64,000 bases of DNA from Candidatus Borrarchaeota archaeon (GTDB lineage: Archaea > Asgardarchaeota > Sifarchaeia > Borrarchaeales > Borrarchaeaceae), in assembly GCA_016840645.1 (NCBI GenBank), contig JAEORY010000001.1, positions 1-64,000 of the forward strand, given 5' to 3'. A program made the position numbers and the translations under genes. Positions 7,371-16,293 of this stretch are shown here, piece after piece (within the stretch, counting starts at the first letter, position 1; every line of letters begins with the position of its first letter). Under the pieces are notes generated by a model, which was not told where the DNA came from, made no database searches, and worked only from the letters and a program-made list of their open reading frames with translations.

Positions 7371-9554
7371 ATGTTATATGATTTTCAAGAAGCTATAACA
7401 AGATGGGCTATTAGAAGAGGGAGGGCTGCTATTTTCGCTGATTGCGGTTTAGGGAAAACTCCTATGCAATTAGAATGGGCCAAGCAGATTTATCAAAAGA
7501 CAAATAAAAATATTTTAATTTTGGCCCCACTTGCTGTATCAAAACAAACAAAACAAGAGGGGGATAAATTTGGTATTAAGGTAAATATATGCCGTTCGCA
7601 AGATGATGTAAAAAAAGGCATTAATATTACAAATTATGAAATATTACATAAGTTTAATACTGATATGTTTGGTGGAATAGTACTGGATGAATCCTCGATA
7701 CTTAAATCATATACTGGTAAATATAGAAATCAGATTATTAAATCATTTTATAAAACACCTTATAAACTTGCTTGTACTGCTACCCCAGCCCCTAATGATT
7801 ATATGGAACTTGGTAATCATTGTGAATTTCTCGGGATAATGACAAGATCTGAAATGTTATCCTGCTTTTTTATTAATGATGCTTCAGATACAGGAAAATG
7901 GCGGTTAAAAGGTCACTCTGAATCAAAGTTTTGGAATTGGTTATGTTCATGGGCAGTTATGATTAATCTCCCCAGTGATCTTAGTTTCGATAATAATGAC
8001 TTCATACTACCAGAAATTAAAATACATCATCATAAAGTAAAATACGGAAAACCTAAAACTGGTTTATTTGCTATAAGTGCAAATACTCTTGAGGAAAGAA
8101 GAGAAGCAAGAAAAAATACAATAGGGAGTAGAGCGGAGGTAGCAAAAGATTTAATTAATAATGATAATTCATGGTTAATATGGTGTGGATTAAATGATGA
8201 AGGAAGTCTCCTAAAAAAGAAAATTCCTAATTCCGTTGAAATTAAAGGAGCAGATTCCTCCGAATTTAAAGAAAATACAATGATCGGTTTTTCAAATGGA
8301 AATCCAAAAATCTTAATTACAAAACCTAAAATTGCTGGTTTTGGGATGAACTGGCAACATTGTTCAAATATTATATTCATGGGGCTTTCTGACTCATATG
8401 AAAGTTATTATCAGGCTATTAGAAGGTGTTGGAGATTTGGTCAAAAAAAAGAGGTCAATGTCCATATCATCACATCAGATATAGAGGATAAAGTAGTTAA
8501 AAATATAAAAAGAAAAGAAAATGATGCTATCTCAATGAGGCAAGAAATGGTAAATAGTATGGCTGATATATCTAGTGAAAAAATAAAAGGTTCAAAGAGA
8601 AACACAACAAAATACAAAACTAAAAAAGCAGAAGGGAATGGATGGATTTTATATTTAGGCGATGCTGTTGATGAGATAGAAAAAATAGATAATAATTCTA
8701 TTGGTTACTCTATATTCAGTCCTCCTTTTTCTTCTCTATTTACATATTCAAATACAGAAAGGGATATGGGCAATAGCCGTGATGATAAAGTATTTTTTGA
8801 ACATTTTGACTACCTAATCAATAAACTATATCAAGTAATGATGCCAGGAAGATTAGTATCGATCCATTGCATGAATTTACCTACCCTTATTAGTAAGGAT
8901 GGATTTGTTGGGATGAAAGATTTTAGAGGTGATATAATTCGCCATTTTCAAAAAGGAGAATTTATTTATCATTCTGAAGTTTGTATTTGGAAAGATCCAC
9001 TTATTCAAGCAGTTAGAACAAAAATGATTACTCTTGCGCATAAACAAGTTGTTAAGGATTCATCTCGCTGTGGTCAAGGATTCGCTGATTATATAGTTAC
9101 AATGAGAAAGCCTGGTGAAAATCCAATTCCAATTTCAAGAGAACCGGCAGGCTTTAAGGAGTATATTGGTGAAGCAAAAATCCCAAAAGTAAAACAAACA
9201 AATAATCCTAAAACTAACAAATATAGTCATGAGATATGGCAACGATATGCTTCACCTGTCTGGTTTGATATTAATCAAACTAATGTTCTTAATTTTAGAT
9301 CAGCGAGAGGCGACAAAGATGAAAAACATATTTGCCCACTACAATTAGATGTAATCAATAGATGCCTTGAACTTTGGTCAACTGAAGAAGATACCATATT
9401 AACTCCTTTCGCTGGTATTGGTTCCGAGCTTTATTGTGCAGTTAAAATGAATAGAAAAGCAATCGGTTTTGAATTAAAAGAAGAATATTTTAATCAGGCA
9501 ATAAAAAATCTAAATAGAATTGAAAAAGAAAAAAAAAGAAGAACAATATTATAA
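7371..9554 (+). CDS. SNF2-like helicase fused to N4/N6 DNA methyltransferase
   Basis: 727 residues from the first ATG. The N-terminal half is a superfamily 2 ATPase: Walker A DCGLGKT (26-31), DESS as the DExx box (106-109), TATPAPNDY, and a C-terminal helicase block with IRRCWRFGQKKEVNVH (motif VI). The C-terminal half is a beta-type amino-methyltransferase: SPPF (450-453) in place of DPPY, and LTPFAGIGSELY (FAGIGSE, 680-686) as the SAM-binding motif. Homologous sense continues upstream without a start codon to 7293 (ISYQNFLKQK...), where an ATT might be used; the clamp repeat abuts that point, so the original start may have overlapped a clamp gene. Very AT-rich compared with neighbours, consistent with separate acquisition. 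Likely modifies phage or host DNA. Confidence 0.8.
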   Translation: MLYDFQEAITRWAIRRGRAAIFADCGLGKTPMQLEWAKQIYQKTNKNILILAPLAVSKQTKQEGDKFGIKVNICRSQDDVKKGINITNYEILHKFNTDMFGGIVLDESSILKSYTGKYRNQIIKSFYKTPYKLACTATPAPNDYMELGNHCEFLGIMTRSEMLSCFFINDASDTGKWRLKGHSESKFWNWLCSWAVMINLPSDLSFDNNDFILPEIKIHHHKVKYGKPKTGLFAISANTLEERREARKNTIGSRAEVAKDLINNDNSWLIWCGLNDEGSLLKKKIPNSVEIKGADSSEFKENTMIGFSNGNPKILITKPKIAGFGMNWQHCSNIIFMGLSDSYESYYQAIRRCWRFGQKKEVNVHIITSDIEDKVVKNIKRKENDAISMRQEMVNSMADISSEKIKGSKRNTTKYKTKKAEGNGWILYLGDAVDEIEKIDNNSIGYSIFSPPFSSLFTYSNTERDMGNSRDDKVFFEHFDYLINKLYQVMMPGRLVSIHCMNLPTLISKDGFVGMKDFRGDIIRHFQKGEFIYHSEVCIWKDPLIQAVRTKMITLAHKQVVKDSSRCGQGFADYIVTMRKPGENPIPISREPAGFKEYIGEAKIPKVKQTNNPKTNKYSHEIWQRYASPVWFDINQTNVLNFRSARGDKDEKHICPLQLDVINRCLELWSTEEDTILTPFAGIGSELYCAVKMNRKAIGFELKEEYFNQAIKNLNRIEKEKKRRTIL

Positions 9555-9666
9555 GAAAAAATAATGAAGAATAAAGACTTCTGCCACCTTCATGTCCACA
9601 ATGAATACAGCCTTCTTGACGGCTATGGAGACGCTAAGCAGTATATCTCAAGAGTAAAGGAGATGG
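9551..9666 (+). repeat. 116-bp direct repeat B (polymerase 5' end), copy 2
   Basis: Matches 7047-7162 over 116 bp with a single mismatch (GAC versus GAT in the codon after GDA/GYG). It includes the untranslated leader ATAAGAAAAAATA and the first 34 codons of the polymerase gene. Its end, AAGGAGATGG, is also the start of repeat A. Confidence 0.95.
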
Positions 9667-12600
9667 GATTCAGATATATTGCCTTAACTAATCATGGCAA
9701 TATTGATGGTTGCTTAAAATGGCAAGATGAATGTGACAAACAAGGTATCCGCCCGGTGCTTGGCTCTGAACTCTATATCTGCCAGAATACCAAAGTAAAG
9801 AGCAAAGCGGTAGGGCATATCGTCATACTTGTGAAGAATGAACTCGGGTGGGTAGAGTTATGTAAGCTAATTACAAGGGCACATATTGAGGGGTATCATA
9901 AACGGCCGAGAGCAGACTATGAAATGATCCTTGGCTGTGATATGTCAGGATGGGTAGTAATGACTGCCTGTATAGGGTCTTTCCTTAACTTAGATGGAGG
10001 AGTGGAGTTAGCGAAAGAGATAAAAGATAGGACTGATTTATACTTTGAAATTATGCCACCAAATATGGCAAGCCAATTAAAATATCATGCGAAGTGGTCG
10101 GCGTTGGATTTTGTTGGTGAGTTGCCACTGGTAGCGACGGTTGATTGCCATTACCCCAATGCTGATGATGTTAATATACAAGATGTCCTCCTCGCCATTC
10201 AACGAAATAAAAAATGGAGTGACTCAGACCGTTGGTCATTTGACTTCCGAGAACTATATCTCCAGAGCGCAGCGGAGATCTATAATAGTTTTAGAGATAA
10301 TGGGCAGTTTACGATAGAAGAAATCAAGTCTGCGATGGCTAATACGATTAAGATTGCCCGCAAATGCTGCCAATTCAGAATAAAAAAGAAGACCCCTCAT
10401 CTCCCTATACCATTGAAGTACAAAAGCGACTATGACAAGCAACCAACCCAAGAATACGCTGACGCCTACATCAGCCAGACCCTTGATGATCTAATCAATG
10501 AGGGGCTTAGAGTAAGAGGATTTGACGATAATAAAACCTACATTGAAAGGGTTGATAGGGAGATTAAAACTATAGCATCGAAAGGATTTGAGCTATATTT
10601 CTTAGTTGTAAAGGATGTGGTTGATTGGTGTAAAGAAAACGATATAATGGTTGGTCCAGGCAGGGGGAGTGTTGGCGGTTGCTTGATAGCTTACTTATTA
10701 GGAATAACTGAAATTGATCCCATTAAATATAAGCTACCTTTCAGCCGTTTTATAAAAGAGGATCGAATTGATCTGCCTGATATCGATGTTGATTTCGAGA
10801 GGATGAAAAGACCAGAAGTTATTCAGTACCTCAGGGAGAAATACGGTAGGTATAATACAGCGAGTATATCAACCTTTGGCGTCCTACATGCAAGAGGTTG
10901 TATTAGAGAGATTGGCCGTGTGTTTGAGTTACCATATACTGACATTGATAAATTTGCAAAGTCAGTACCTTATATAGGCACAGATGAAGATACGATTCCA
11001 AACGCACTAAAGGATTCAAAGAGCGAGGCCTCACGCTTTCAATCTCTATACCCAAAAGAGACTGATGATATACTGAAGCTCTCCGGTCAGATAAAGAATA
11101 GAGGGCAACATGCAGCGGCAATAGTAGTATCAAATGATGATTTAAGAAATGGCGAAAGGTGTACTCTGCTTCTTAATAAAGATGGAGAGCCGATAATAAA
11201 CTGGGATATGAATGATGCCGAATTTAACGGTCTACTAAAGATTGATATCCTTGGCCTAAGTACTTTATCAATTCTCAATTATGCAAGAGAATTGATAAAT
11301 AAAAGTCAAGAAGATATTCCATCGTTTTGGTATCATCCAGAATCAGAATGTTATTTTGCAGATAGAGATGTTTTCTCTGAACGAGTATCTGAAGTTCAGC
11401 TTGATAATATTGATTTCAACTATGACAAAATCAATCTTGATGATAAAGATGTTTTCAATCTGATTAATAGTGGTAAGACCGCTGGCATATTCCAGATACA
11501 ATCATGGGCAACTACAAATCTCTGCCAGGATATAGAAATTGAATCATTTGAGGATATATGTGCTGCGGTAGCTCTCGTCCGCCCTGGCGCCACTAAAAGC
11601 GGAATGACTGAGAAATATATCGAAAGAAAGCATGGCAAGGAATGGGCTAAGAAGCACCCAATCTATGAAGAGTTAACAAAAGATACCTATGGTATTCTTG
11701 CTTATCAAGAACAGGTGATGCAGGTAATCAGCCGCATCGCTGGGCTCTCTGAAACCCACGCCGATAATATCCGAAAGATAATAGCTAAGAAACATGATAC
11801 TAATGCATTCAGTAAACATAAGAAAGATTTTATGGAGGGATGTAATAGAACAAAAAACTTCAATCGTGATGAGGCAGAGGAATTCTGGCGAGGGTTATTA
11901 GAATGGGGAGCCTATGGATTTAATAGAGCACATTCGGTTGCCTATGCGCTGATTGGTTACTGGACGGCATGGATTAAATACTATTACCCGAAACAGTTCT
12001 ACTGTGCCTCTCTAACATATGGTGATGATGACGATGATTATCATAAAAGCAAACAAAGGCTGATCGATGAAATACTACAAAGTGGATGGAAGATATTGCC
12101 GCCTAAAGTCTGCTTATCTGATGCCCTAAAGTGGACCTTTAATGGGGATACTTTCTATACTCCATTTACTGAATTAAAAGGGGTGGCTGAGGCAAATGCC
12201 ATTAAATGTGCAGACCGAAAGCAGAAGAAAGCCTGTCGAGGGCTATTTAATGTTAAGGTTGAGGTTCAGAATCAAACAAAACTCGATAAGACACTTAGCA
12301 GCATAAGGGCATGGGATGAAGAGGTGATCCCAGATGATATCGATGATTATTTGGAATTTAATATGCTTGATTCGGTTAAAGACACCTACACTAATCTTGT
12401 AAAGTTGCTTGGATATGATACGAACACTGGCTCCATAGAGGCTGCAAAGTCACTAACCATGAGACATAGGCTTAATTTCTTTCCTTATGAAATTATTAAA
12501 AGGAAACGATGGCATGTGAATGAAGTAGTAGAATGTGAGCTGTGTGATCTTGCTAACGAGTGCTTAAGCCCGATTGTTACATCAAAAGGAGTCTATAATG

Positions 12601-13052
12601 TCTTCATTAATGCCGAGGCGCCAGGAAGGGATGAGGATACAGAAAGAAAAAACCTTGTCGGCAGAGCAGGTCAATTACTATGGGATGAGATAGCAAGATA
12701 TGGTTATACAAGAAGGCATTTTCATATCTCAAACACTAATCGCTGCTATCCAAAGAAAACAAAGACTCCAACAAAAGAACAAGTTGATACCTGCTTCCCT
12801 TGGACCATAAGGGAGCTGAAAGAAACAGAATGTAGACTGGTTCTTGGGATAGGGAATAATACATTGTTTGCTATAACAGGAAGAGATAAGGGTATTATGA
12901 AGCTAAGTGGGGAGACGGAATGGATCGAGGAACTTGGTTTATGGGTCTGTTGGTGCATTCATCCCTCCGCTGTCCTCAGGCAGCAATCAAACCGTGAGTA
13001 TTTCGAGAAAGGTATAAAGAACTTTATTGAAAAGTTTGAATTATTGAGATGA
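9564..13052 (+). CDS. dnaE: DNA polymerase III alpha subunit fused to a uracil-DNA-glycosylase-like domain
   Basis: 1162 residues. The PHP domain opens at HLHVHNEYSLLDG (8-20). The polymerase core shows GPGRGSVGG (about 362-370) and LPDIDVDFE (about 403-411) with two catalytic aspartates; LLKIDILGL supplies the third. The last 180 residues are a family-4-like UDG: CELC (991-994), EAPG (1018-1021), NRCYP (Cys1061), Cys1077, and HPSAVLR (His1133). The C-x2-C ... C-x15-C spacing fits the 4Fe-4S cluster of these enzymes. UDGs remove or bind uracil in DNA, so the fusion could proofread uracil during phage replication. The bacterial OB/tau-binding tail appears replaced by this domain. Start supported by the intact PHP motif. 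Confidence 0.9.
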   Translation: MKNKDFCHLHVHNEYSLLDGYGDAKQYISRVKEMGFRYIALTNHGNIDGCLKWQDECDKQGIRPVLGSELYICQNTKVKSKAVGHIVILVKNELGWVELCKLITRAHIEGYHKRPRADYEMILGCDMSGWVVMTACIGSFLNLDGGVELAKEIKDRTDLYFEIMPPNMASQLKYHAKWSALDFVGELPLVATVDCHYPNADDVNIQDVLLAIQRNKKWSDSDRWSFDFRELYLQSAAEIYNSFRDNGQFTIEEIKSAMANTIKIARKCCQFRIKKKTPHLPIPLKYKSDYDKQPTQEYADAYISQTLDDLINEGLRVRGFDDNKTYIERVDREIKTIASKGFELYFLVVKDVVDWCKENDIMVGPGRGSVGGCLIAYLLGITEIDPIKYKLPFSRFIKEDRIDLPDIDVDFERMKRPEVIQYLREKYGRYNTASISTFGVLHARGCIREIGRVFELPYTDIDKFAKSVPYIGTDEDTIPNALKDSKSEASRFQSLYPKETDDILKLSGQIKNRGQHAAAIVVSNDDLRNGERCTLLLNKDGEPIINWDMNDAEFNGLLKIDILGLSTLSILNYARELINKSQEDIPSFWYHPESECYFADRDVFSERVSEVQLDNIDFNYDKINLDDKDVFNLINSGKTAGIFQIQSWATTNLCQDIEIESFEDICAAVALVRPGATKSGMTEKYIERKHGKEWAKKHPIYEELTKDTYGILAYQEQVMQVISRIAGLSETHADNIRKIIAKKHDTNAFSKHKKDFMEGCNRTKNFNRDEAEEFWRGLLEWGAYGFNRAHSVAYALIGYWTAWIKYYYPKQFYCASLTYGDDDDDYHKSKQRLIDEILQSGWKILPPKVCLSDALKWTFNGDTFYTPFTELKGVAEANAIKCADRKQKKACRGLFNVKVEVQNQTKLDKTLSSIRAWDEEVIPDDIDDYLEFNMLDSVKDTYTNLVKLLGYDTNTGSIEAAKSLTMRHRLNFFPYEIIKRKRWHVNEVVECELCDLANECLSPIVTSKGVYNVFINAEAPGRDEDTERKNLVGRAGQLLWDEIARYGYTRRHFHISNTNRCYPKKTKTPTKEQVDTCFPWTIRELKETECRLVLGIGNNTLFAITGRDKGIMKLSGETEWIEELGLWVCWCIHPSAVLRQQSNREYFEKGIKNFIEKFELLR

Positions 13053-13219
13053 AAGAAATAGAATCGCCATTCACCCTTGAAATTAAATATCAGAAGATAT
13101 TGGATGAAAAAGATAAGACAATAATTCAGTTAAGATCAGAAATAGCTGAATATAGGAAAACGATAAAAGCTATAAAGGAGATCATCAGAGATGAAAAGAC
13201 AAAGAGGGCTGATAAATAA
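13049..13219 (+). CDS. Small coiled-coil protein
   Basis: 56 residues: MKEIESPFTLEIKYQ followed by a continuous charged helix (LDEKDKTIIQLRSEIAEYRK...). The ATG overlaps the polymerase stop (ATGA) and the 3' end overlaps the clamp-loader gene by 29 nt, so it is translated between the two. Heptad-like spacing suggests a coiled coil. Probably a small replisome accessory factor, which is inference from position. Confidence 0.55.
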   Translation: MKEIESPFTLEIKYQKILDEKDKTIIQLRSEIAEYRKTIKAIKEIIRDEKTKRADK

Positions 13220-14225
13220 TAAAGAAGAGGTAAAAGAAGAAGAAGTAACTCAACAGATTGACAAACCAATTAAGAAACCTGAAATAAAATTACCTCTCCA
13301 TACCAAGCTCCGTCCTGCTAACTTTGATGATTTTCTTGGCAACACCACAACCATTAATAGTATTAAGTCAAAGCTCGCACAAGGCACCCTCCATCACTCG
13401 ATACTCCTGCAAGGCCCCAGCGGTTGTGGTAAGACGACGATAGCAAGAATACTGAAATCAGCATTGAATTGTTCTGATTTTGACTTTGTTGAAATCAATA
13501 TGGGTAATATTGGTGGAGTAGCTACGGCGAGAGAGATAATCCGTAATGTTAAACTTCGTCCTATGAAAGGACCTTGCCGTATATATCTCCTCGACGAGTG
13601 CCAGCAGAGTACCAAGGACTTCCAGAACGCCTTACTAAAACCACTTGAAGACACCCCCTCCTACGCCTACTTTATCCTCTGTACGACTGACCCTCAAAAA
13701 CTACTCCTTACAATCCGCAATCGTTGTGCAATATACGAGGTCAATAAACTAAGCGATTGTAATATGACCGAGCTTATTGAGATGACGATGAGTAGGGAAG
13801 GGAAAGAAATAAACGATGATGTAGTGACAGATATAATGATTGCAGCGGATGGTTGCCCAAGGCAAGCAATGGTTATACTGGATCAAATCATCGATCTTGA
13901 TCCAAGACGGCAGCGGCGTGCGATAAAGAATTTTATAGGCCAGGAGGCAGCTACCATCGAACTTTGCCAAGCACTTTTAAAAGGCGCCAATTGGGCAAAT
14001 GTACAACAGATCCTAAGGGATCTCAATGATGAACCAGAGAAAGTCCGCCGGGCCGTAATAGGCTATATGACGGCGGTGGCAGTTAATGAGCAGAGAGATA
14101 TGAAGAAGATAGCAAGGGCGAAGACTGTATATAATAATTTTAAAGATGCTTTCTATGATACAGGCAAAGCAGGGTTGGTATTCTCCTGCTGGTCCGCTGT
14201 GAAAGAGAATGATATTCCATTTTAG
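13191..14225 (+). CDS. Clamp loader AAA+ ATPase (RFC-small/DnaX-like)
   Basis: 344 residues. Loads the sliding clamp on primed DNA. Walker A is GPSGCGKT (75-82), Walker B/DExx is IYLLDECQ (131-138), sensor 1 is FILCTTD, and TIRNRC (174-179) is the arginine-finger motif (SRC-like, here NRC). The C-terminal 120 residues are helical like the RFC collar. An unstructured Lys/Glu-rich N-terminal tail of 35 residues precedes the ATPase. A single loader gene is present, so it may form a homopentamer or work with host subunits. Ribosome binding site AAGGAG lies 8-14 nt upstream of the ATG. Confidence 0.85.
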   Translation: MKRQRGLINNKEEVKEEEVTQQIDKPIKKPEIKLPLHTKLRPANFDDFLGNTTTINSIKSKLAQGTLHHSILLQGPSGCGKTTIARILKSALNCSDFDFVEINMGNIGGVATAREIIRNVKLRPMKGPCRIYLLDECQQSTKDFQNALLKPLEDTPSYAYFILCTTDPQKLLLTIRNRCAIYEVNKLSDCNMTELIEMTMSREGKEINDDVVTDIMIAADGCPRQAMVILDQIIDLDPRRQRRAIKNFIGQEAATIELCQALLKGANWANVQQILRDLNDEPEKVRRAVIGYMTAVAVNEQRDMKKIARAKTVYNNFKDAFYDTGKAGLVFSCWSAVKENDIPF

Positions 14226-14252
14226 TGACTTAATAAAAAATCTTTATATTTC

Positions 14253-14263
14253 CTTATAATATA
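14253..14263 (+). promoter_or_regulatory. Candidate phage promoter (CTTATAATATA)
   Basis: Second copy of the CTTATAATATA 11-mer, in the 57-nt gap before the recombination/SSB genes and 20 nt before the ATG at 14283. TTCCTTATA and TATAAAGGAA around it form an imperfect inverted repeat that also encloses the ribosome binding site GGAAGGAG. No clear -35 box. Confidence 0.45.
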
Positions 14264-14282
14264 TAAAGGAAGGAGTAAATAA

Positions 14283-14789
14283 ATGACTGAATTTAATTAT
14301 GATGAAGATACCGCCATTGACCCTGATCAATTATTGGAAGAGTGGTTAGGATTACCGGCATCATTTTATGACTACTCAGCAGCTCTATCAGAGAAAGAAA
14401 AAGAGGTTAAGCAGTGCTGGGAGATGCTGAAAACAATTAGGTCTGAGCTTATACTAAAGGCTAAGACTGAAGAAGGTCTTAATAATCCTAAAGCAACCGC
14501 TGGGGAGGTGGAGGCCTACTACCGAACCCAACCAGAGTATATAAAAGCAAAGGATGACTTCATTAACATTGAATATGAAAGGGATATGATTCAGAACGCA
14601 GTCAATGCCTTTTATAGAAAAGAGAAGGCATTGGGGGCGATCACTAACCTACATAAAATGGAATGGTGGAGAGGGCCGAAAGAACCACTTGAACTCCCAT
14701 CTGGTAAAAGAATTAAAAATCGTTTAAAGAAACCAAAATCTTCCGTCGAAGGCCGTAGGGAGATGAACAAAAGAAGAAGAAGGAGATAG
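14283..14789 (+). CDS. Hypothetical helical protein, possible recombination mediator
   Basis: 168 residues with a strong ribosome binding site (GGAAGGAG). An N-terminal acidic part is followed by a long helical region (about 35-120: SEKEKEVKQCWEMLKTIR ... RDMIQNAVNAFYRKEKALG) and a basic tail ending MNKRRRRR. Position directly before the gp32-like SSB and RecA-like genes, plus helical make-up and size, suggest a UvsY-like recombination mediator, but I see no diagnostic motif. Treat the function as a guess from context. Confidence 0.6.
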   Translation: MTEFNYDEDTAIDPDQLLEEWLGLPASFYDYSAALSEKEKEVKQCWEMLKTIRSELILKAKTEEGLNNPKATAGEVEAYYRTQPEYIKAKDDFINIEYERDMIQNAVNAFYRKEKALGAITNLHKMEWWRGPKEPLELPSGKRIKNRLKKPKSSVEGRREMNKRRRRR

Positions 14790-14790
14790 T

Positions 14791-16023
14791 ATGGACCCAA
14801 GAGAGAAAATGAAACAAAGAAGCCGTAGGGCAAGAGAAAATCGTGATAAACGATTTGGCGGCAAAGCAAAGTACAGCGTCCTTGATCTTGATGCTATGTG
14901 CAGGGATTTCGGTTGGGATGAAGTTCCCTGGTATCAAGTAACTGCTGGTGCCACAAAGAATGAAATTGATATCATCATGTTCATCATCACCCAGGAATGG
15001 TATGCGAAATTGAGAGCATACGATGGCACCCCAACTGGCCTTAATCCTGGCGATTGGGATTATAAATTTGAAATCCCTGTCCATCAGAGATGGGGAGGTA
15101 ATAACTCAATCCCTCTTTTCTGCCGTAATGAGGGCATAGGAGGGAGGTGCCCAATCTGTGAAGATCGGCAGGCGGAATGGGATAAAGGCAAAGGTAAATC
15201 CGATAAAGCTGTGTTGCAAGCGCTTGGGGCAAGTTGGCGATGCTTTTATAACACCTATGATTATACCAATGAAAAGTATCGGCCTTGGGAAGTCGCCTAC
15301 AAGAGCTTCGAGGAGATGATGCAGGAGGAGCTTGATATCATCGAAAAAGAAACAGGAGAAGACCTGATACCCTGGGATCTCTCAGATGGCAGGACAATCG
15401 AATTTAAAGGGAGAGTCAAACAGATTGGCGAAACTGAATATAATGAACCTCAGATTCCCGCCTTCTTACCCCGTGATCCATATGAGGAGGAAATCCTCAA
15501 GGATATGATTTCATTTGATAAGTATCTCAAAATTCCGTCATATGAAGAAGTTTGCAGAATCTACTACGGTGTTGACGATGAACCAATCGAGGTCAGTGAA
15601 CAGAAAGAAGAAGAAAGTCAGCCTGCTGATACCGAAACCAGAACGAGAAGAAGACCGACAAGGGAACGATCATCAGAACCCGAAACTGATACCCGCCGCA
15701 GAGGCAGACGATCTGCTGATACTGGTACAAAGGTAGCGGCAGAAACAGATCAAGCTCCAGATGATAGCCGCTGTTCATTTGGTCATAACTTTGGCCATGA
15801 CTGCAATAAGAAACCTGAATGTTCAGATGAATGCCCTGAGGATCAATTTGATGCCTGTATTGACGAGCAGGATAGGATCTTGAAAGGAGAAGCAGAACCT
15901 GAAGAAGAAACCAGAAGTCCAAGGGAACGGCAGCGAGCAAGAGGCGGCGACGAACAGCCAAAAACACGGGAGAGGAAAGCTGATCAAAAAAGTGATACAA
16001 CCCGCCGCCGCCGTAAGAGATAA
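14791..16023 (+). CDS. gp32-like single-stranded DNA-binding protein
   Basis: 410 residues. The core resembles T4 gp32: VHQRWGGNNSIPLFC and GGRCPICED give the zinc pattern H-x12-C-x8-C-x2-C (T4: H-x12-C-x9-C-x2-C). The N-terminal basic segment (KMKQRSRRARENRDKR) matches the cooperativity domain of gp32. The C-terminal 130 residues form a long acidic/arginine-rich linker plus a second Cys cluster (CSFGHNFGHDCNKKPEC... ECPEDQFDAC), an addition not present in T4 gp32. It coats single strands during replication and recombination. It starts 2 nt after the preceding stop. Confidence 0.8.
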   Translation: MDPREKMKQRSRRARENRDKRFGGKAKYSVLDLDAMCRDFGWDEVPWYQVTAGATKNEIDIIMFIITQEWYAKLRAYDGTPTGLNPGDWDYKFEIPVHQRWGGNNSIPLFCRNEGIGGRCPICEDRQAEWDKGKGKSDKAVLQALGASWRCFYNTYDYTNEKYRPWEVAYKSFEEMMQEELDIIEKETGEDLIPWDLSDGRTIEFKGRVKQIGETEYNEPQIPAFLPRDPYEEEILKDMISFDKYLKIPSYEEVCRIYYGVDDEPIEVSEQKEEESQPADTETRTRRRPTRERSSEPETDTRRRGRRSADTGTKVAAETDQAPDDSRCSFGHNFGHDCNKKPECSDECPEDQFDACIDEQDRILKGEAEPEEETRSPRERQRARGGDEQPKTRERKADQKSDTTRRRRKR

Positions 16024-16026
16024 GCG

Positions 16027-16293
16027 ATGCAGAATCCAAACCTAATACATACAAAGGAAGCAATGGAGATTGTCGAACAGCTATTTCGACCTATCACGCT
16101 CCCAACCATCATAAAATGGTGCCGTCAGTACCATATAGGGCTTAAGATTGGTGGGAGGTGGTATGTCGATAAAGAACTGCTAACGACACTCCTGACAAAA
16201 GGAAATCAGAAATGGCGCAACGTAGGCGACGTAGGACGACCGAGCAAGTCTCAATTGCCGATCAGTTCAAACAAACCTCAGAAAAAAGAATAA
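16027..16293 (+). CDS. Small helix-turn-helix DNA-binding protein
   Basis: 88 residues. The first 60 read as an excisionase/MerR-like winged helix: LIHTKEAMEIVEQ, LPTIIKWCRQYHIGLKIGG and RWYVDKELL, the usual helix-turn-helix plus wing wording. The C-terminal part overlaps the recombinase gene by 82 nt in another frame. It could be a regulator of the recombination genes or a directionality factor; no integrase is present in this window. Confidence 0.65.
   Translation: MQNPNLIHTKEAMEIVEQLFRPITLPTIIKWCRQYHIGLKIGGRWYVDKELLTTLLTKGNQKWRNVGDVGRPSKSQLPISSNKPQKKE

Noticed and set aside
6397..9666. Simple assembly error as explanation of the repeated clamp and polymerase ends
   Set aside because: Cannot be excluded from sequence alone, but the two cargo segments, one repeat mismatch and a shared microhomology at the junction also fit genuine recombination between related phages. 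Kept as a finding with this caveat.
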